From Astrocystis sublimbata (lineage: Eukaryota > Ascomycota > Sordariomycetes > Xylariales > Xylariaceae): 64,000 nucleotides of DNA. The stretch covers positions 372,001-436,000 of the forward strand of contig JAJNNY010000019.1 of assembly GCA_022453515.1 (NCBI GenBank), in the 5' to 3' direction. The notes under the pieces were generated by a model. It had not been told where the DNA came from. It was given only the letters and a program-made list of their open reading frames with translations, and did not search any database. Of this stretch, positions 23,736-35,330 are shown piece by piece. A program made the translations under genes and the position numbers. Every line of letters begins with the position of its first letter. The first letter of the stretch is position 1.

Positions 23736-26045
23736 ATAAGCGAGGGTGTTTTATGATTGATAGAAAACAACTTCGATCATATTCATTATTGCTGACGCTG
23801 GCTTCCTTCATAATCAGATTTTATTACAGCTCACTATGAGACTATAGTTTCATTGGCAATTGCAGTGGAAACTGCTGCGAGTTCTTGAGAGATCATTTGG
23901 TATAAAAGGTACCCGCTATAGTTTGGAAGGGGCTTCAGGCCATGTCATGTGGGTAATATCGAGCACAAGCAACAACAGTACACAGTAAAGCTGCCAAGAC
24001 ATTGACCCAGTGAGACGATTACGACCTCTAAGAAATGTGTGATTTCATCATTTGAGAGAACTGATTCAACTGATATCGCCTACCCACCTCATAGCTGTGT
24101 GTGTGGTCGAGTCTGTTACCCAAATTTGGACCACGGCAACTCGCGAGTGAAGAGACGACATTGCCAAGACAACTCAAGGATCTCGACGTTTATTGGAGCC
24201 ATTGATAAGCCTAAGGTCTCGACGCCGGTGATTCTATTGGCTCGTTGTAGGCGTCTTTGACCTCGTGATTACTCGCAATATGTCGAGACAGTCGAGTTGC
24301 CTTTTCTAACTGATACAAATGCCACATACGAGTACGGTAGACAGAGAGCAAGCAGGGATGGCTGCAAATGATTTGATGGCCCATCGCGTGCCCTCGTGCC
24401 CTATCAGTCTACGGATCAAAAGAGCCACATTGGCGCGGCGGGATTGCCTGCATTGGGCTGGACTCGATTTCACCTGTCCGGGGCATCGGCATCCCTGTCA
24501 TGGCGCAAGTTGCAGGATGAAATGACGGCAGTCAGTGCCGCATCCACCCGCACAACAGGATGGGGAATATACAAGCTGGAGGTATCAGGATCATGAGTTG
24601 GCAGCTGGCGCATGCATATTGATTGAGCTTGACGAGAGACATATCATCCCTATGAAAATACGAAAGAAAGCTACCTACCATGTCGTGATAGTGGGACGGG
24701 CTTCTCTTCTAGGAAGGTCTCTTCGATCTTGCGTTGGGCGACGAAGCTGCGATCGGGGCAATCGTGCTGGAAATGCCTAGCTTTAGAGGATACTTAACAA
24801 GCCACATAAGTTACTCACTTACAGTATATACGTCAAAGCGGCTGGAGGTTGCATTTGATGCACCGCGCGTATCCGTAGGCCGCAGCCGGAAGGACCAGAA
24901 AGCTTACAAAACCTTTAGACATTGCTGGGTTAGATTCTACATACATCTGTAGGAATACGATGCCCAATGTTCGATCGACACGGGGTTTCTGACAAGTTCG
25001 CGATGCTGCCCCGTTATCTTGCTCGTGCTCGCCTTCGCCTGTTATCACCCGCGCTACGGTTGCTTTCTTTGACTGGCCAGAGACATTGTAAGTGGGTGAG
25101 ATCGCGTGGTGCCAAGGCTGAGGGCAGCGCGCAACAAGTGAGCTAGGCCGGGAGTAGAATGTGCTTCGGATTATCTGGCTGGCTTTCAACCTCTCCGCTG
25201 AGTCTCTCTCCACTTGCAAAGTCACCGCCCCATGAACCACGGAAACGGACATTTGGTGCAGCATGCAGGCATCCCTAGCTAAGGGCATAAGATTCTCGCG
25301 AGCTGCAGGCTGTACTCCGAGATTGTCGCCGCATCTCTGCGATATCGCTCTGCGAACGCTGGACAACAACTTCATATCATGGTCGAGGTTGGAAGTCAAA
25401 ATATAGGGGGTTAGATCATGGAAAGCAAGCACACACCAAGTAATCATTCCACATCGGAGTACAGACTGAGTATTAAATTGAAACGAAGATACAGTTGATT
25501 AGTCTTTAAAACTTGTATCGTCGTGTGCGCTCTTCAACTAATTGCCAAGGCATGTCAAGGATGCCATCCGCCCTGCCCTGCATAGTCTTTTGGTGATTTG
25601 GGACGCCGTCATGCAGAGACCAGTGCTTAGATTCGCGTAGCGCAACATTGCTATCACGAACAAAGTCACTTTCCTTTTGTAGCTCTAATCGTGCCGAATG
25701 GACGTCCCCAGCAACTCGAACTATTGCCAAGGATACTTTCTGTTCCCTCAACCTAGCATGTCCACGAGCTCACTTGTGTTTTCTCCACTATGCCGGACGT
25801 TCCCACGAGGATCCAATGATACGTATGATAAGTGTCGGTCGATAATATCGCATGCAAGTTCCAAAAAGGAAGCTGGATACGGTTCTCAGAATTATACAGA
25901 TTATGAAAGCTGTTGAGTAAATATCTATATAAACCACTTGTTCAGCCATGGCACCGAGTCAAGTCTTGGGATTCCAGGCACGCCTGCTTGTTCTCACGAC
26001 AGTACGCTCCAAGTCTAGGACGTCGGTTGCTTCTTATCCCTTAAT
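23736..26045. other. gene-free stretch between the NRPS and the fungalysin gene
   Basis: I found no convincing gene. A 204-codon minus-strand frame at 24833-25447 has no recognisable domain and looks fortuitous. The right end holds the fungalysin promoter. Confidence 0.5.
25926..25933 (+). promoter_or_regulatory. TATA box of the fungalysin gene
   Basis: TATATAAA lies 113 bp upstream of the ATG at 26046, a plausible core-promoter position. Confidence 0.5.
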
Positions 26046-28383
26046 ATGCGGTCTTTAATGCTTCTCGGTCTCCTCGGAGCCGCCTCCGCCCACCCTACTG
26101 CTGTTGGCAAGCCAGGCATTCGCCGCCGCGCTGTCGATCTGAATGCGTACAGGATCACTCAGTCTCCTGTTTACCACAATTCGGCTGCCAGTGCGGACGC
26201 CAAGCTTCTCACCGTCAAGCGTGACACTTACGTCGAGACTGCTACTGCGCTCATCAAGAGTGTAGTCCCGGGCGCCACCTTCCGGCTTGTGGAGGACCAC
26301 TATGTCAGCAGCAACGGAATTGCTCACGTCAATTTCAAGCAAACTGCTCATGGGATAGACATTGACAATGCTGACTTTAATGTCAACGTAAGGTTTCCTT
26401 CACACAGTCATGAAGTGGGCGGCGCGGTTTCTTGAAGTCGGATGGGGCTAATATTCGGTATAGGTTGCACGTGATGGAACTGTCTTCTCATACGGAAACT
26501 CCTTCTTCGAGGGCAAGATTCCTGCAGAGAACCCGATGCAGAAGCGCGAGTTCTCCGACGCTACGCAGGCTCTCGAGAAGGCCACCACCGTGCTCGCCCT
26601 CCCAGTTACTGGCAAGGCCACAGCCCAGGCGACGAAGGACGCCACAGTCTTCACTCTCAAGGGAACCTCGGGTGCCCAGAAGGACCCCGAGGCTCGCATG
26701 GTGTACTTTGTCAAGTCAGACGGCGAATTGGCCTTGACTTGGCGAGTTGAGACGGACGTGTTGGACAACTGGCTTCTCTCATACGTCGACGCCAAGACGA
26801 ACGACCAGATTCACGGTGTCGTGGACTGGGTCCAGGATGCCAAGTTGAAGGTCTTGTAAGTTCCCTTTTGTCGGCCAATGTAGTATACCATCTCTAACGT
26901 AAATAGCCCCTGGGGTGTCAACGACCCTGACGAGGGAACTCGAGAAGTCCTCGAGGACCCTTGGGACCCAGAGAACTCCGAGTTCACCTGGTTCGGTGAC
27001 GGAACAACCGACTACGACGTCACTCGCGGCAGTAAGTACATATCTTTCGTTTTCGACCGGCTTGTAACCAGCTCTGCGGAGTTCAGGGGCACGAGGGAAT
27101 ATGTTGTCAAGGTACTGACCTGTGGTTTTAGACAACGCTGTTGCTCAGACCAACCCCACTGGTGGTAACACCTGGTTGACCAACTACCGACCACAAAGCG
27201 ACTCACTGGACTTCGAGTATGACTGGAGTGCGAGCTGGTCACCCCCATCCTCATATGCCAACTCGTCTGTCACGCAGCTCTTCTATACTGCCAACACATA
27301 CCATGATGTGCTATACGATCTTGGTTTCACAGAGGCTGCTGGTAACTTTGAGGCCAACAACAACGGCAAGGGTGGTCTGGGGAACGACTTCGTCATTCTG
27401 AACTCCCAGGACGGCTCCGGCACAAACAATGCCAACTTCGCCACTCCTCCTGTAAGTCTGAAAATGCACACTCGAATACTGTCAACTCACTCTGCGGCTT
27501 CTGACCATGACATTCACAGGACGGACAAAACGGCCGCATGCGCATGTTCCGATGGACACTCTCTACGCCTGACAGAGATTGTGCCTTTGAAGCCGGTGTC
27601 ATTCTCCACGAGTACACCCACGGGCGTAAGTAGTCGACTTGTGTGTAACCGCACTACACCAACCGATGAGGCTAATATGGTGTCTATAGTTTCAAACCGT
27701 CTTACCGGCGGACCTGCCAACTCCAACTGCCTCAACACGATCGAAGCTGGAGGTATGGGTGAGGGTTGGGGTGACTTCTACGCCACGGCCATTCGCCTAC
27801 AGGAGGACGACACCCGCAACACTGACTACAGTCTCGGTGCCTGGGTCGCCAACATGCCCGAGGGTATCCGAGCCTACAAATACTCAACTAAGCTCGACGT
27901 GAACCCATACATGTACATAACTGCCAACACCTACAACGAGGTGCACGACATCGGCGAGATCTGGGCCACGATGCTCTACGAGGTCATGTGGAACCTCATC
28001 GATAAGCACGGTCTGAGCACGGCCAAGAAGCCTACCTTCGATTCCAACGGAGTGCCCACCGATGGCAAGTTCCTTACCATGAAGCTTGTACTCGACGGAA
28101 TGGCTCTGTAAGTCCCCCTCCTCCCTGATTTTTCAACTTACCAGTCTTTACTGGGATGATGAGCGATGTATTTGCTGACTGCCGACTCAATAGTCAACCT
28201 TGCAGCCCCAACTTCATCCAGGCCCGTGATGCCATCCTCGATGCCGACACGGCCCTGACTGGTGGCGACAACCAGTGCGAGATCTGGACCGCCTTTGCCA
28301 AGCGTGGTCTTGGTGAGGACGCTGCTTTCGGAAGCAGGAGTGACCGCAAGGGAAGCAACAAGATCCCCAGCGGTGTCTGCTAA
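26046..28383 (+). CDS. mep: extracellular metalloproteinase, fungalysin (peptidase M36)
   Basis: A secreted zinc endopeptidase made as a prepro-enzyme. Seven exons join in frame: 26046-26387, 26464-26855, 26907-27031, 27132-27451, 27520-27625, 27690-28107 and 28194-28383. They give 630 aa, the full family length. A signal peptide ends near ASA|HP (residue 15). An FTP-type propeptide follows ([15 protein letters not shown]). The mature enzyme then contains the zinc motif HEYTH (423-427) and the third ligand region GMGEGW, with its Glu near 453. The C-terminus ([10 protein letters not shown]) is typical of the family. Exon 5 ends just inside HEYTHG|LSNRL, which fixes that splice. Such enzymes degrade external protein and are often induced by protein substrates. 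No truncation or lost ligand is seen. Confidence 0.95.
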
Positions 28384-28446
28384 GGGTCGATGCCATTGGT
28401 GCACACGAGGTGGAGGACACACATAAGGTCTCTGAATAGCTCTGGT

Positions 28447-28452
28447 AATAAA
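28447..28452 (+). terminator. AATAAA polyadenylation signal of the fungalysin gene
   Basis: AATAAA lies 64 bp after the stop codon. A second AATAAA follows at 28505-28510. Confidence 0.4.
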
Positions 28453-28983
28453 CCACAGTGTACTGTGTATGGAGGCACATAGCCTTGACATCACATACTT
28501 AATGAATAAATCTTGGACCCAAAACACTACTACTACGAGCACTTATGTGATGTTGTTCCTATGTCAAGTAGGATGCTCGGTGAACATAGGCACACTCAAA
28601 ACCAGTGAACCAGACCCGCAACATCCAGGCCCAGCCAATAGGAATGCTTCCTTCTGCTGATGACGGTGTTCGTTCCACCTCTCCCTCTCACACGCAGTTC
28701 TGTTCAGCTCCTACTGGCATCCGGTAGGTTAGCGCCATATGCATTTCGATGCCACTATTGTTCATCTACAGCCAACCCCGACAGTAATTACGAGTACGGC
28801 CAATACCACCTTCTTTTTGCTAGCTCAATGTTCACCAATGCATGGTGTGTGTAGTAGTTTGTGATGTATCATGGCAGGGCTGTATCTCTAACCCGCCCAA
28901 GATCGAGCCACCAAGTTCTCCATCACTTATGTCCACAGCCATTGACACGTCTCAGTCCGGCTTGGAGAATAGCAGCACGAGCG

Positions 28984-30741
28984 ATGGCAACCTCTGGCGA
29001 AACAAGTACCGTCAAGAAGAGAGCAGTAGCCGGCTCCTTCATCTTCAAGATTCCTAATGGTGATGACAGGCAAGCCAAGGTGGCGCTTTTCAGACGGAGT
29101 AGCGAAGTCCGCACATACCAGTACGCATGATCAGAGTCAAAAGCAGCATGATCTCAAGACATCAAGACCTGAAGCTTACGGAGTAACAACAGGCACAAAC
29201 TAGCACCATGCTCGGGTAGCGTAGAGAAGGAAGACGCGAACCCATTAGCTACGGCTTTGCGTGAGATCAAGGAAGAAACGACGCTCCCGGCCTCGTCGCT
29301 GGAGTTGCTGCGCGTCGGCAAGCCTTACTCATTCGTCGACGAATCAATCGGCCGCGAGTGGAACATCAACCCATTTGCTTTCCGTCTCAAAGATGTCTCC
29401 GAGGGCGGGAAAGGAGAGGAGGGTATTACTCTCGATTGGGAGCATGAGGGCATCGAATGGTTCGATCCGATGCAAGTCAGCGGTTCGGACGAGTTTGGAG
29501 GTGTGCCGAGGCTGGTCGACAGTTTACGACGGGTCTGGCCTGAGTACGACTTGGGATCCGCAGCCGGCCGGGCCCTCACAGAAGGCCTACAGAACCTGCG
29601 CGATGACCAGTAAGAGATTTCCAGTTACAATCTACAGCAATTGCTGATGCTTTGATTGTGTGCAGCGAGCACGGCGCCAGGGAGCTCGCCGGCTCAGCCG
29701 TTGCGACTCTACGCGAGGTAGTGAATCAGTTGGCACTCTCGCATCCCATCGACAAGAGTTGGTGGTCGAATGTCCGCATGGCTGCGTGGCATCTATGCCA
29801 GTCTCGCCCAAGCATGGGCGCGGCTATCACCAGTGCTTTGATTAAAGCCCTTGGCGCCATAAAATCTGTTTATCACGCTAACACGACCGCGGAGGAAAAG
29901 GTCAAACAGATAGCAGATGTATTAGATCAACAAGTTGCACAGAGAAGTTGCATGACAGACCGGGTTTGCGAGTCTTTCACCAAACACTTGCGCCAGACGA
30001 TGACAAGAGATGGAGAGCAGAAGAAGACCGTTTCTGTTCTCACGCTATCCTGCAGCTCGACAATATCAAGCAGCCTTATGCGAGCCACATCGGCAATTGG
30101 TGTTGCGCTGGACTTGCGTATTCTAGAATCACGCCCGCTCTATGAGGGGGTAACGCTTGCATCTAAGATACTCAGTGACACTTCACAGAGCCCTCGAACA
30201 AACGTCGCCATCTACTCGGACGCCTCCGCCTCGCTGGCCGCTCGTGGCGTAGACGTCGTCCTCCTCGGTGCTGATCGCATCAGCGAAGACGGGGACGTGA
30301 GCAATGTAAGACTATCTTCATCTTCAAGCAACTCTTTCACAAAGTCATTGATAATCCTGTGACTGACCGCAACAGAAAATTGGGTCATTGCCAGCGGTGC
30401 TAGCGGCTCGGTACGTCAATCCGAATGTCGCGGTTCTCGTTCTCAGCGACACGGAGAAGATCGCGGGGCCCGGCTCTATGGAGGAGCACAGCCACGAGGA
30501 GAACAATGCGGCGGAGATGACGCAAGCTTGGAAGGGCGTTGTCAAAGGCGCCGATGAGGTCGAAGATGCGCTATCCCTCGGAGACAGCAGGCTTGCTGTT
30601 AAGAACGCTTACTTTGAATGGGTTCCTGCGGACCTCATCGATGCGTATGCTACGGAAGAAGGCCTTTGGAGCACGGGGCAGATTCAACAAAAGTCGAAGC
30701 TGGTCGGCGATGAGTTTGAGCAGTTTTTCGCGGACCTGTAA
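28984..30741 (+). CDS. Nudix - eIF2B-like (IF-2B family) fusion protein
   Basis: Four exons (28984-29120, 29193-29609, 29666-30305 and 30376-30741) join in frame to 519 aa. The N-terminal part (about 1-190) is a Nudix hydrolase domain, with AVAGSFIFKIP as first strand and a box ending REIKEETTL; the Gly normally near the end of the box is Thr. The C-terminal part (about 195-519) resembles eIF2B alpha/beta/delta and methylthioribose-1-phosphate isomerase proteins. It carries VVLLGADRI, GDVSN|KIGSLP (split by intron 3) and VLVLSDTEK. Such fusions are known in fungi but their substrate is unknown to me. The ATG at 28984 fits the domain boundary; an in-frame ATG at 28864 would add 40 residues. 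It is tandem with fungalysin upstream and Kap123 downstream. Confidence 0.85.
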
Positions 30742-31776
30742 TGAGCGATTGAGTTCCAATTGTTTGTAGGCCTTGGTCTCAGAGTGCCGGGTACGAAAGC
30801 GGCTCTATAAGTATGTCATTGTCATGTCTGACCATCGTAGGCAATAAGGCCATTGTGATCGGGTCTATGTCTCATATAGAGGCACTTTTCACACACGTGA
30901 TATATGACGGTACAAGTATAAATACCTCTAATCGGTAGCGACGATTCAAGACTCGATTCCAAGAGATGAGTTTCTCGAGAAATATACGTGCTCGTCATTT
31001 CTTGTCATAGACTCATTTATCGCAGCTCGTTGCTGTTCCTCACAGACGCAGCACCATGCTCAAATTGGATTGACTCATGGGCAGGTATATATATACTTGT
31101 TGTTCGCTCCTCAGCGACTGTTTCATCTTCAATAGCGAGGCATCAAGATTAAAGTATGTAAAAAGACATGTTGCCGCGATCTAGGGGAAATTGATGTGAT
31201 TGGGCTCCCGGGCAGTCGTCGGGGGAACGTCAACGCTGTAATTTAGTCTGGAATTTCCTAGGAAGTAGGTAGGTAGGTATTAGATGGAGATGGAGGGCAT
31301 GGAGGGGTAGTTAGCTGCGAACAAGCCCCTCGAGCCCCTCGTGGGCCCCTTACCCCATCGCCCACCCCATGTGGTCCTTATCTTATCAAGTGCGTGGCTA
31401 TGGAAGCCCTTCCTAGCTGGAGCCCCCCCTCCTCTAGCAGCTCTAGCAGTCTCTACCTAATGGAGACCCTGAATGCAGCCTGAGAGCTCTCGCAAACCCC
31501 ACCATTGGCACCATTGGCACCATTGGCACCATTGGTGTTGTCGAATATTTTTTTTTCCCGCTAGCACTCTTCTCGTCCCCCTCGGCCTGCGTGGCCCATG
31601 AATGGTGTGTGTATGGTCCCTTGGGCAGCCATATCTTATTTTGTCCTGCTCCTTTTTCCTTCTTCCTTCTCTTTTCTTTTCTCTCTTCTCTTATCCAGCG
31701 ATCACATCACTCAGTGACGCCTTTGTGTCTGTCTCCTCGACCTCACAGGCGCTTCCGTGTCTCACACGAGCCCATC
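30742..31776. promoter_or_regulatory. intergenic and promoter region of the Kap123 gene
   Basis: No gene is seen. The right half contains GTAGGTAGGTAGG-type runs, a four-unit ATTGG repeat and a long pyrimidine tract (about 31640-31700) typical of strongly expressed fungal promoters. Confidence 0.5.
31502..31537 (+). repeat. four-unit 9-bp tandem repeat carrying ATTGG (inverted CCAAT)
   Basis: Three CCATTGGCA units are followed by CCATTGGTG. Each unit contains ATTGG, the reverse complement of the CCAAT box bound by the Hap complex. The array lies 240-275 bp upstream of the Kap123 ATG. Confidence 0.75.
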
Positions 31777-34700
31777 ATGGATCAACAGAAGCTCGTCGCG
31801 CTCCTCCAGGAGTGTCAGATTCGTGAGTAGTTTCCTACTGCAGTTCATCCATCATCTGCCTTGGCCCAAGCTGACCGTTGTTTCTTTCCCCCCCTCCACA
31901 GCTGATACCCAGAAGGTCAAGGCTGCCACGGCCGAGCTGCGCAAGAACTTCTACCCCCACCCGGAATCCCTGCTCGGCTTGCTGCATGTCATCGTCTCCC
32001 ACGGCGAGCCCACGGTGCGCATGCTGGCCGCCGTCCAGGCCTTGCGACTCGTACCCAAGCACTGGAAGAAGATCGATGCCTCTCAGAAGCCCGAGATCCG
32101 CAACCAGCTGCTCCAGACCATCGTCAACGAGCAGGATGGCAAGTGTCGCCATGGCCAGTCGCGTGTCATCGCTGCCATCGCCACCCTCGACTTCGACAAC
32201 AATGAGTGGGCCGATCTGATCCCCAATGTCACCCAGCTGGCCACTTCGGACAACGTCGCCCACCGCGAGGTCGGCTCCTACATCATCTACAGTCTGCTGG
32301 AGGCCAACCCCACCTACTTCGAGAGCCACTTGGCCCAGCTCTTCGAGCTGTTCACCAAGACCATCCGAGACCCCCAGAGTCGCGATGTCCGCGTCAACAC
32401 CATGTTGTCCATCAGCTCCGCCCTCATGCTCATTGATGTCGATGAGGACGAGCAAGCCTTGAACGCTGTCCAGGAGTTCATCCCCGCCATGGTCGACGTC
32501 CTGAAAGACGCCGTGCAGAACGACGATGACGAGCGCATCCAGCAAGCCTTTGAGGTTTTCCAGTCCTTCCTGGCTTACGAGTCTGCCCTCATCTCCCGCT
32601 ACTTCAAGGATCTCGTCCAGTTCATGCTCGAGCTCGCCTCCAACACTGCCGTGGATGCCGATGTGCGCTGCCAAGCCCTCGCTTTCCTGGCCCAGTGCGT
32701 GAGATACAGACGTATGAAGATCCAGGGTGTGCCAGACATGGCTGCTCAGCTGATGAGGAAGAGTCTGATGATCCTCTCCGAGCTCGAGGATGATGACGAA
32801 GAGGACGATGCCACCCCTCCAAGGGCGGCTCTCGCCTTGATCGACCAGTTGGGTAGCGATCTCCCTCCTCGCCAGGTCATCGTTCCCCTGTTGGACGACT
32901 TCCCAAAATATGCCTCCTCTGAACATGCTGGCCACCGCAGGGCTTGTATCTTGGCACTTGGAAACTGTGCTGAAGGTGCCCCTGAATTCGTCTCTACCCA
33001 GATTGGTTCATTGATGCCAGCCATTCTCCGACTTCTACAAGACCCGGAGAGATCTGTCAGATACTCCGCGCTGGTCGGTCTTATTCGGATTGGTGAAGAC
33101 CTAGCCGACAGTATGACAGCGCATCATGATGCCATCCTGCAGGCACTCATCCTTAACTTGGATGCTGCCACCAACGATCAGAGTGACAAGCAAAATGTCG
33201 AGATTATTCGATCAGTATGCGGTGTCATCGATTCGCTCGCCGAAGGCCTCAGTTCCGATGTCATGGTCAAGTATGGTGAAACCATGATTCATCGGGTCGG
33301 ATCCTTCCTCGGCCACTCCGACTTCACAGTCAAAGCTGCTGCTGCCGGTGCTATAGGTGCCATTGCTACCGCCATCAAGACTGCCTTCAACCCGTTCTTG
33401 AAAGAGACTATGGAGGCTATGTCTACTTACATAATGGTCGAAAGTGGCGAAGACGAACTGGCGCTGCGAAGTGCCGTGTGCGACTCTATGGGACGTATCG
33501 CTGTAGGTGTTGGTGCCCAAGAATTCCAACCGTATGTCCAGCCGCTATTGTTGGCCAGTGAAAAGGCCCTTCATCTGGGCAACGCTCGTCTACGTGAGAC
33601 GACTTTTATTCTATGGAGCCAACTTGCCACTGTCTATGAGGGAAACCTTGACAACTACTTAACGGGCATATTCAATGGACTCTTCGAGAGTCTTGAGCTT
33701 GAGGAAGAGGATGTCGACTTCGAATTATCCGAGGAGGACCAAGGCCTGATTGCCGGCAAGAAGGACAAGGTCGAACTCGACGACGATGAAGAGGATATGG
33801 ATGACGATGATGACGATGAGGACTGGGATGATCTCGTCGGCGTCTCCGCGCAAGCATTGGAGAAGGAGATTGCACTGGAAGTGCTCGGCGATGTCATCTA
33901 TGCATCCAAGGAGAAAAGCGCTCCGTTTATCGAGAAAGCTGTCGAGCTCGTAGCTCCTTTTGCTGAGCACTCGTATGAGGGATGTCGCAAGACCGCCATT
34001 GGAACACTTTGGCGAACCTACGCTTGCGTCTGGGAAGCCATGGAGCAGCAGACTGGCCAGAAGTGGGCTCCTGGCCTTCCCTTGAACTTCGAGCCCATCC
34101 CCAACATTGTCAAGCTCGGTGAGATCGTGACAACGGCCACTATGCAAATCTGGCAAGACGAAGCTGATCGGTAAGCTTTTCTACATTGATGCAGACTCAA
34201 CCACCCCGGCCCCCAACTCTTTTTGCTTTTTCCAGGCTACAATGATGACCACTACACGTTATACCCAGCTCACTCAGACGCTATTTGCGGTTGCTGAGAA
34301 CGCGTTTGAACTATATCTGATCTAGCTTTTTCACGTCATTTTTTATTCAGTTGTATCTGTTATGCAATGTTCCATGCTAACAGCACTAGTGATGTGGTTA
34401 CGGAAATCAACCGGAGCGTGGCCTCTACCCTCAAAGCTACGGGCCCCTCTGTTCTGGGTCAGAAAGCCATGATGGAACAAATCATCACAGTGTTGGGCAC
34501 GATCACCACTCGATGCCACCCTTGCCAACAGGATCTCGGCGATGAAGATGAGAATCAAGATGACATTCAAGGCAGCTCTGAATGGGACTGGCTTATTATT
34601 GATACGGCTCTCGATGTCCTTATTGGACTCGCCGCAGCCCTAGGAAACCAGTTTTCCGAAATTTGGAAGGTCTTCCAGAAGCCGGTCCTAAAGTTCATTA

Positions 34701-35330
34701 GCTCCAACGAGCATATCGAGCGATCAACCGCCGTGGGTGTTGTCGCCGAGTGCGTCCAGTACATGGGCTCGTCGGTGACACCTTACACATCAACCCTGCT
34801 GTCCCCATTGTTACACCGTCTGTCAGATGAGGACCAAGAGACCAAATCAAACACGGCATATGCCCTGGGTCAGCTTGTGTATCACTCTGAAGATCAGGCG
34901 ACATACTTGCCCAGTTTCCCACAAATCTTGCGCAGTCTGGAGCCGCTATTGCAGATTCAGGCCCAGCGCCTCCAAGACAATGCAGCCGGTTGTCTATGCC
35001 GTATGATTCTGTCTAATCCGGACCAAGTCCCAATTGCAGAAGTCCTTCCAGCACTTGTTGCCTTACTGCCCCTCAAGGAGGACTATGAAGAGAACAAGCC
35101 AGTCTACCAGTGCCTGGCCAAGCTTTGTAAGTGGACTCTCCTATTTCCCTTTTTGATGTGGTCTCCGGTACTAACACTTCGATGCAGATGCCGCGGGCAA
35201 CTCCACAGTGCAAGAGCTGACCCCTCGCCTGCTACCTGTCTTTCAACAGGTCCTAAGCCCCCCTGAGGATCAACTCGAGGATGAGACAAGACAAATAGTC
35301 CTCGAGCTGGTGCGTAATCTCAAAAAATAA
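31777..35330 (+). CDS. KAP123: karyopherin beta, importin Kap123 (importin-4 family)
   Basis: A nuclear transport receptor importing ribosomal proteins and histones in yeast. Exons 31777-31822, 31902-34170, 34384-35126 and 35188-35330 join in frame to 1,066 aa. The N-terminus MDQQKLVALLQECQIPDTQK, followed by the helical region around VRMLAAVQALRLVPKHWKK, is characteristic. The rest is HEAT-repeat-like helices without low-complexity breaks, apart from an Asp/Glu-rich loop near residues 615-662 that matches the acidic loop of Kap123-type importins. The first exon is very short (46 nt). The 213-nt intron at 34171 ends in GCTAACAG; its splice restores ADR|TSDVVTEINR. The frame continues upstream of 31777, but the family start and context favour this ATG. 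Length is close to yeast Kap123. Confidence 0.93.

Noticed and set aside
24833..25447. 204-codon minus-strand open frame
   Set aside because: No domain, no signal peptide, no recognisable family and no supporting exons; probably fortuitous.
31835..32935. 366-codon minus-strand open frame
   Set aside because: Exactly antisense to Kap123 exon 2, a codon-bias shadow.
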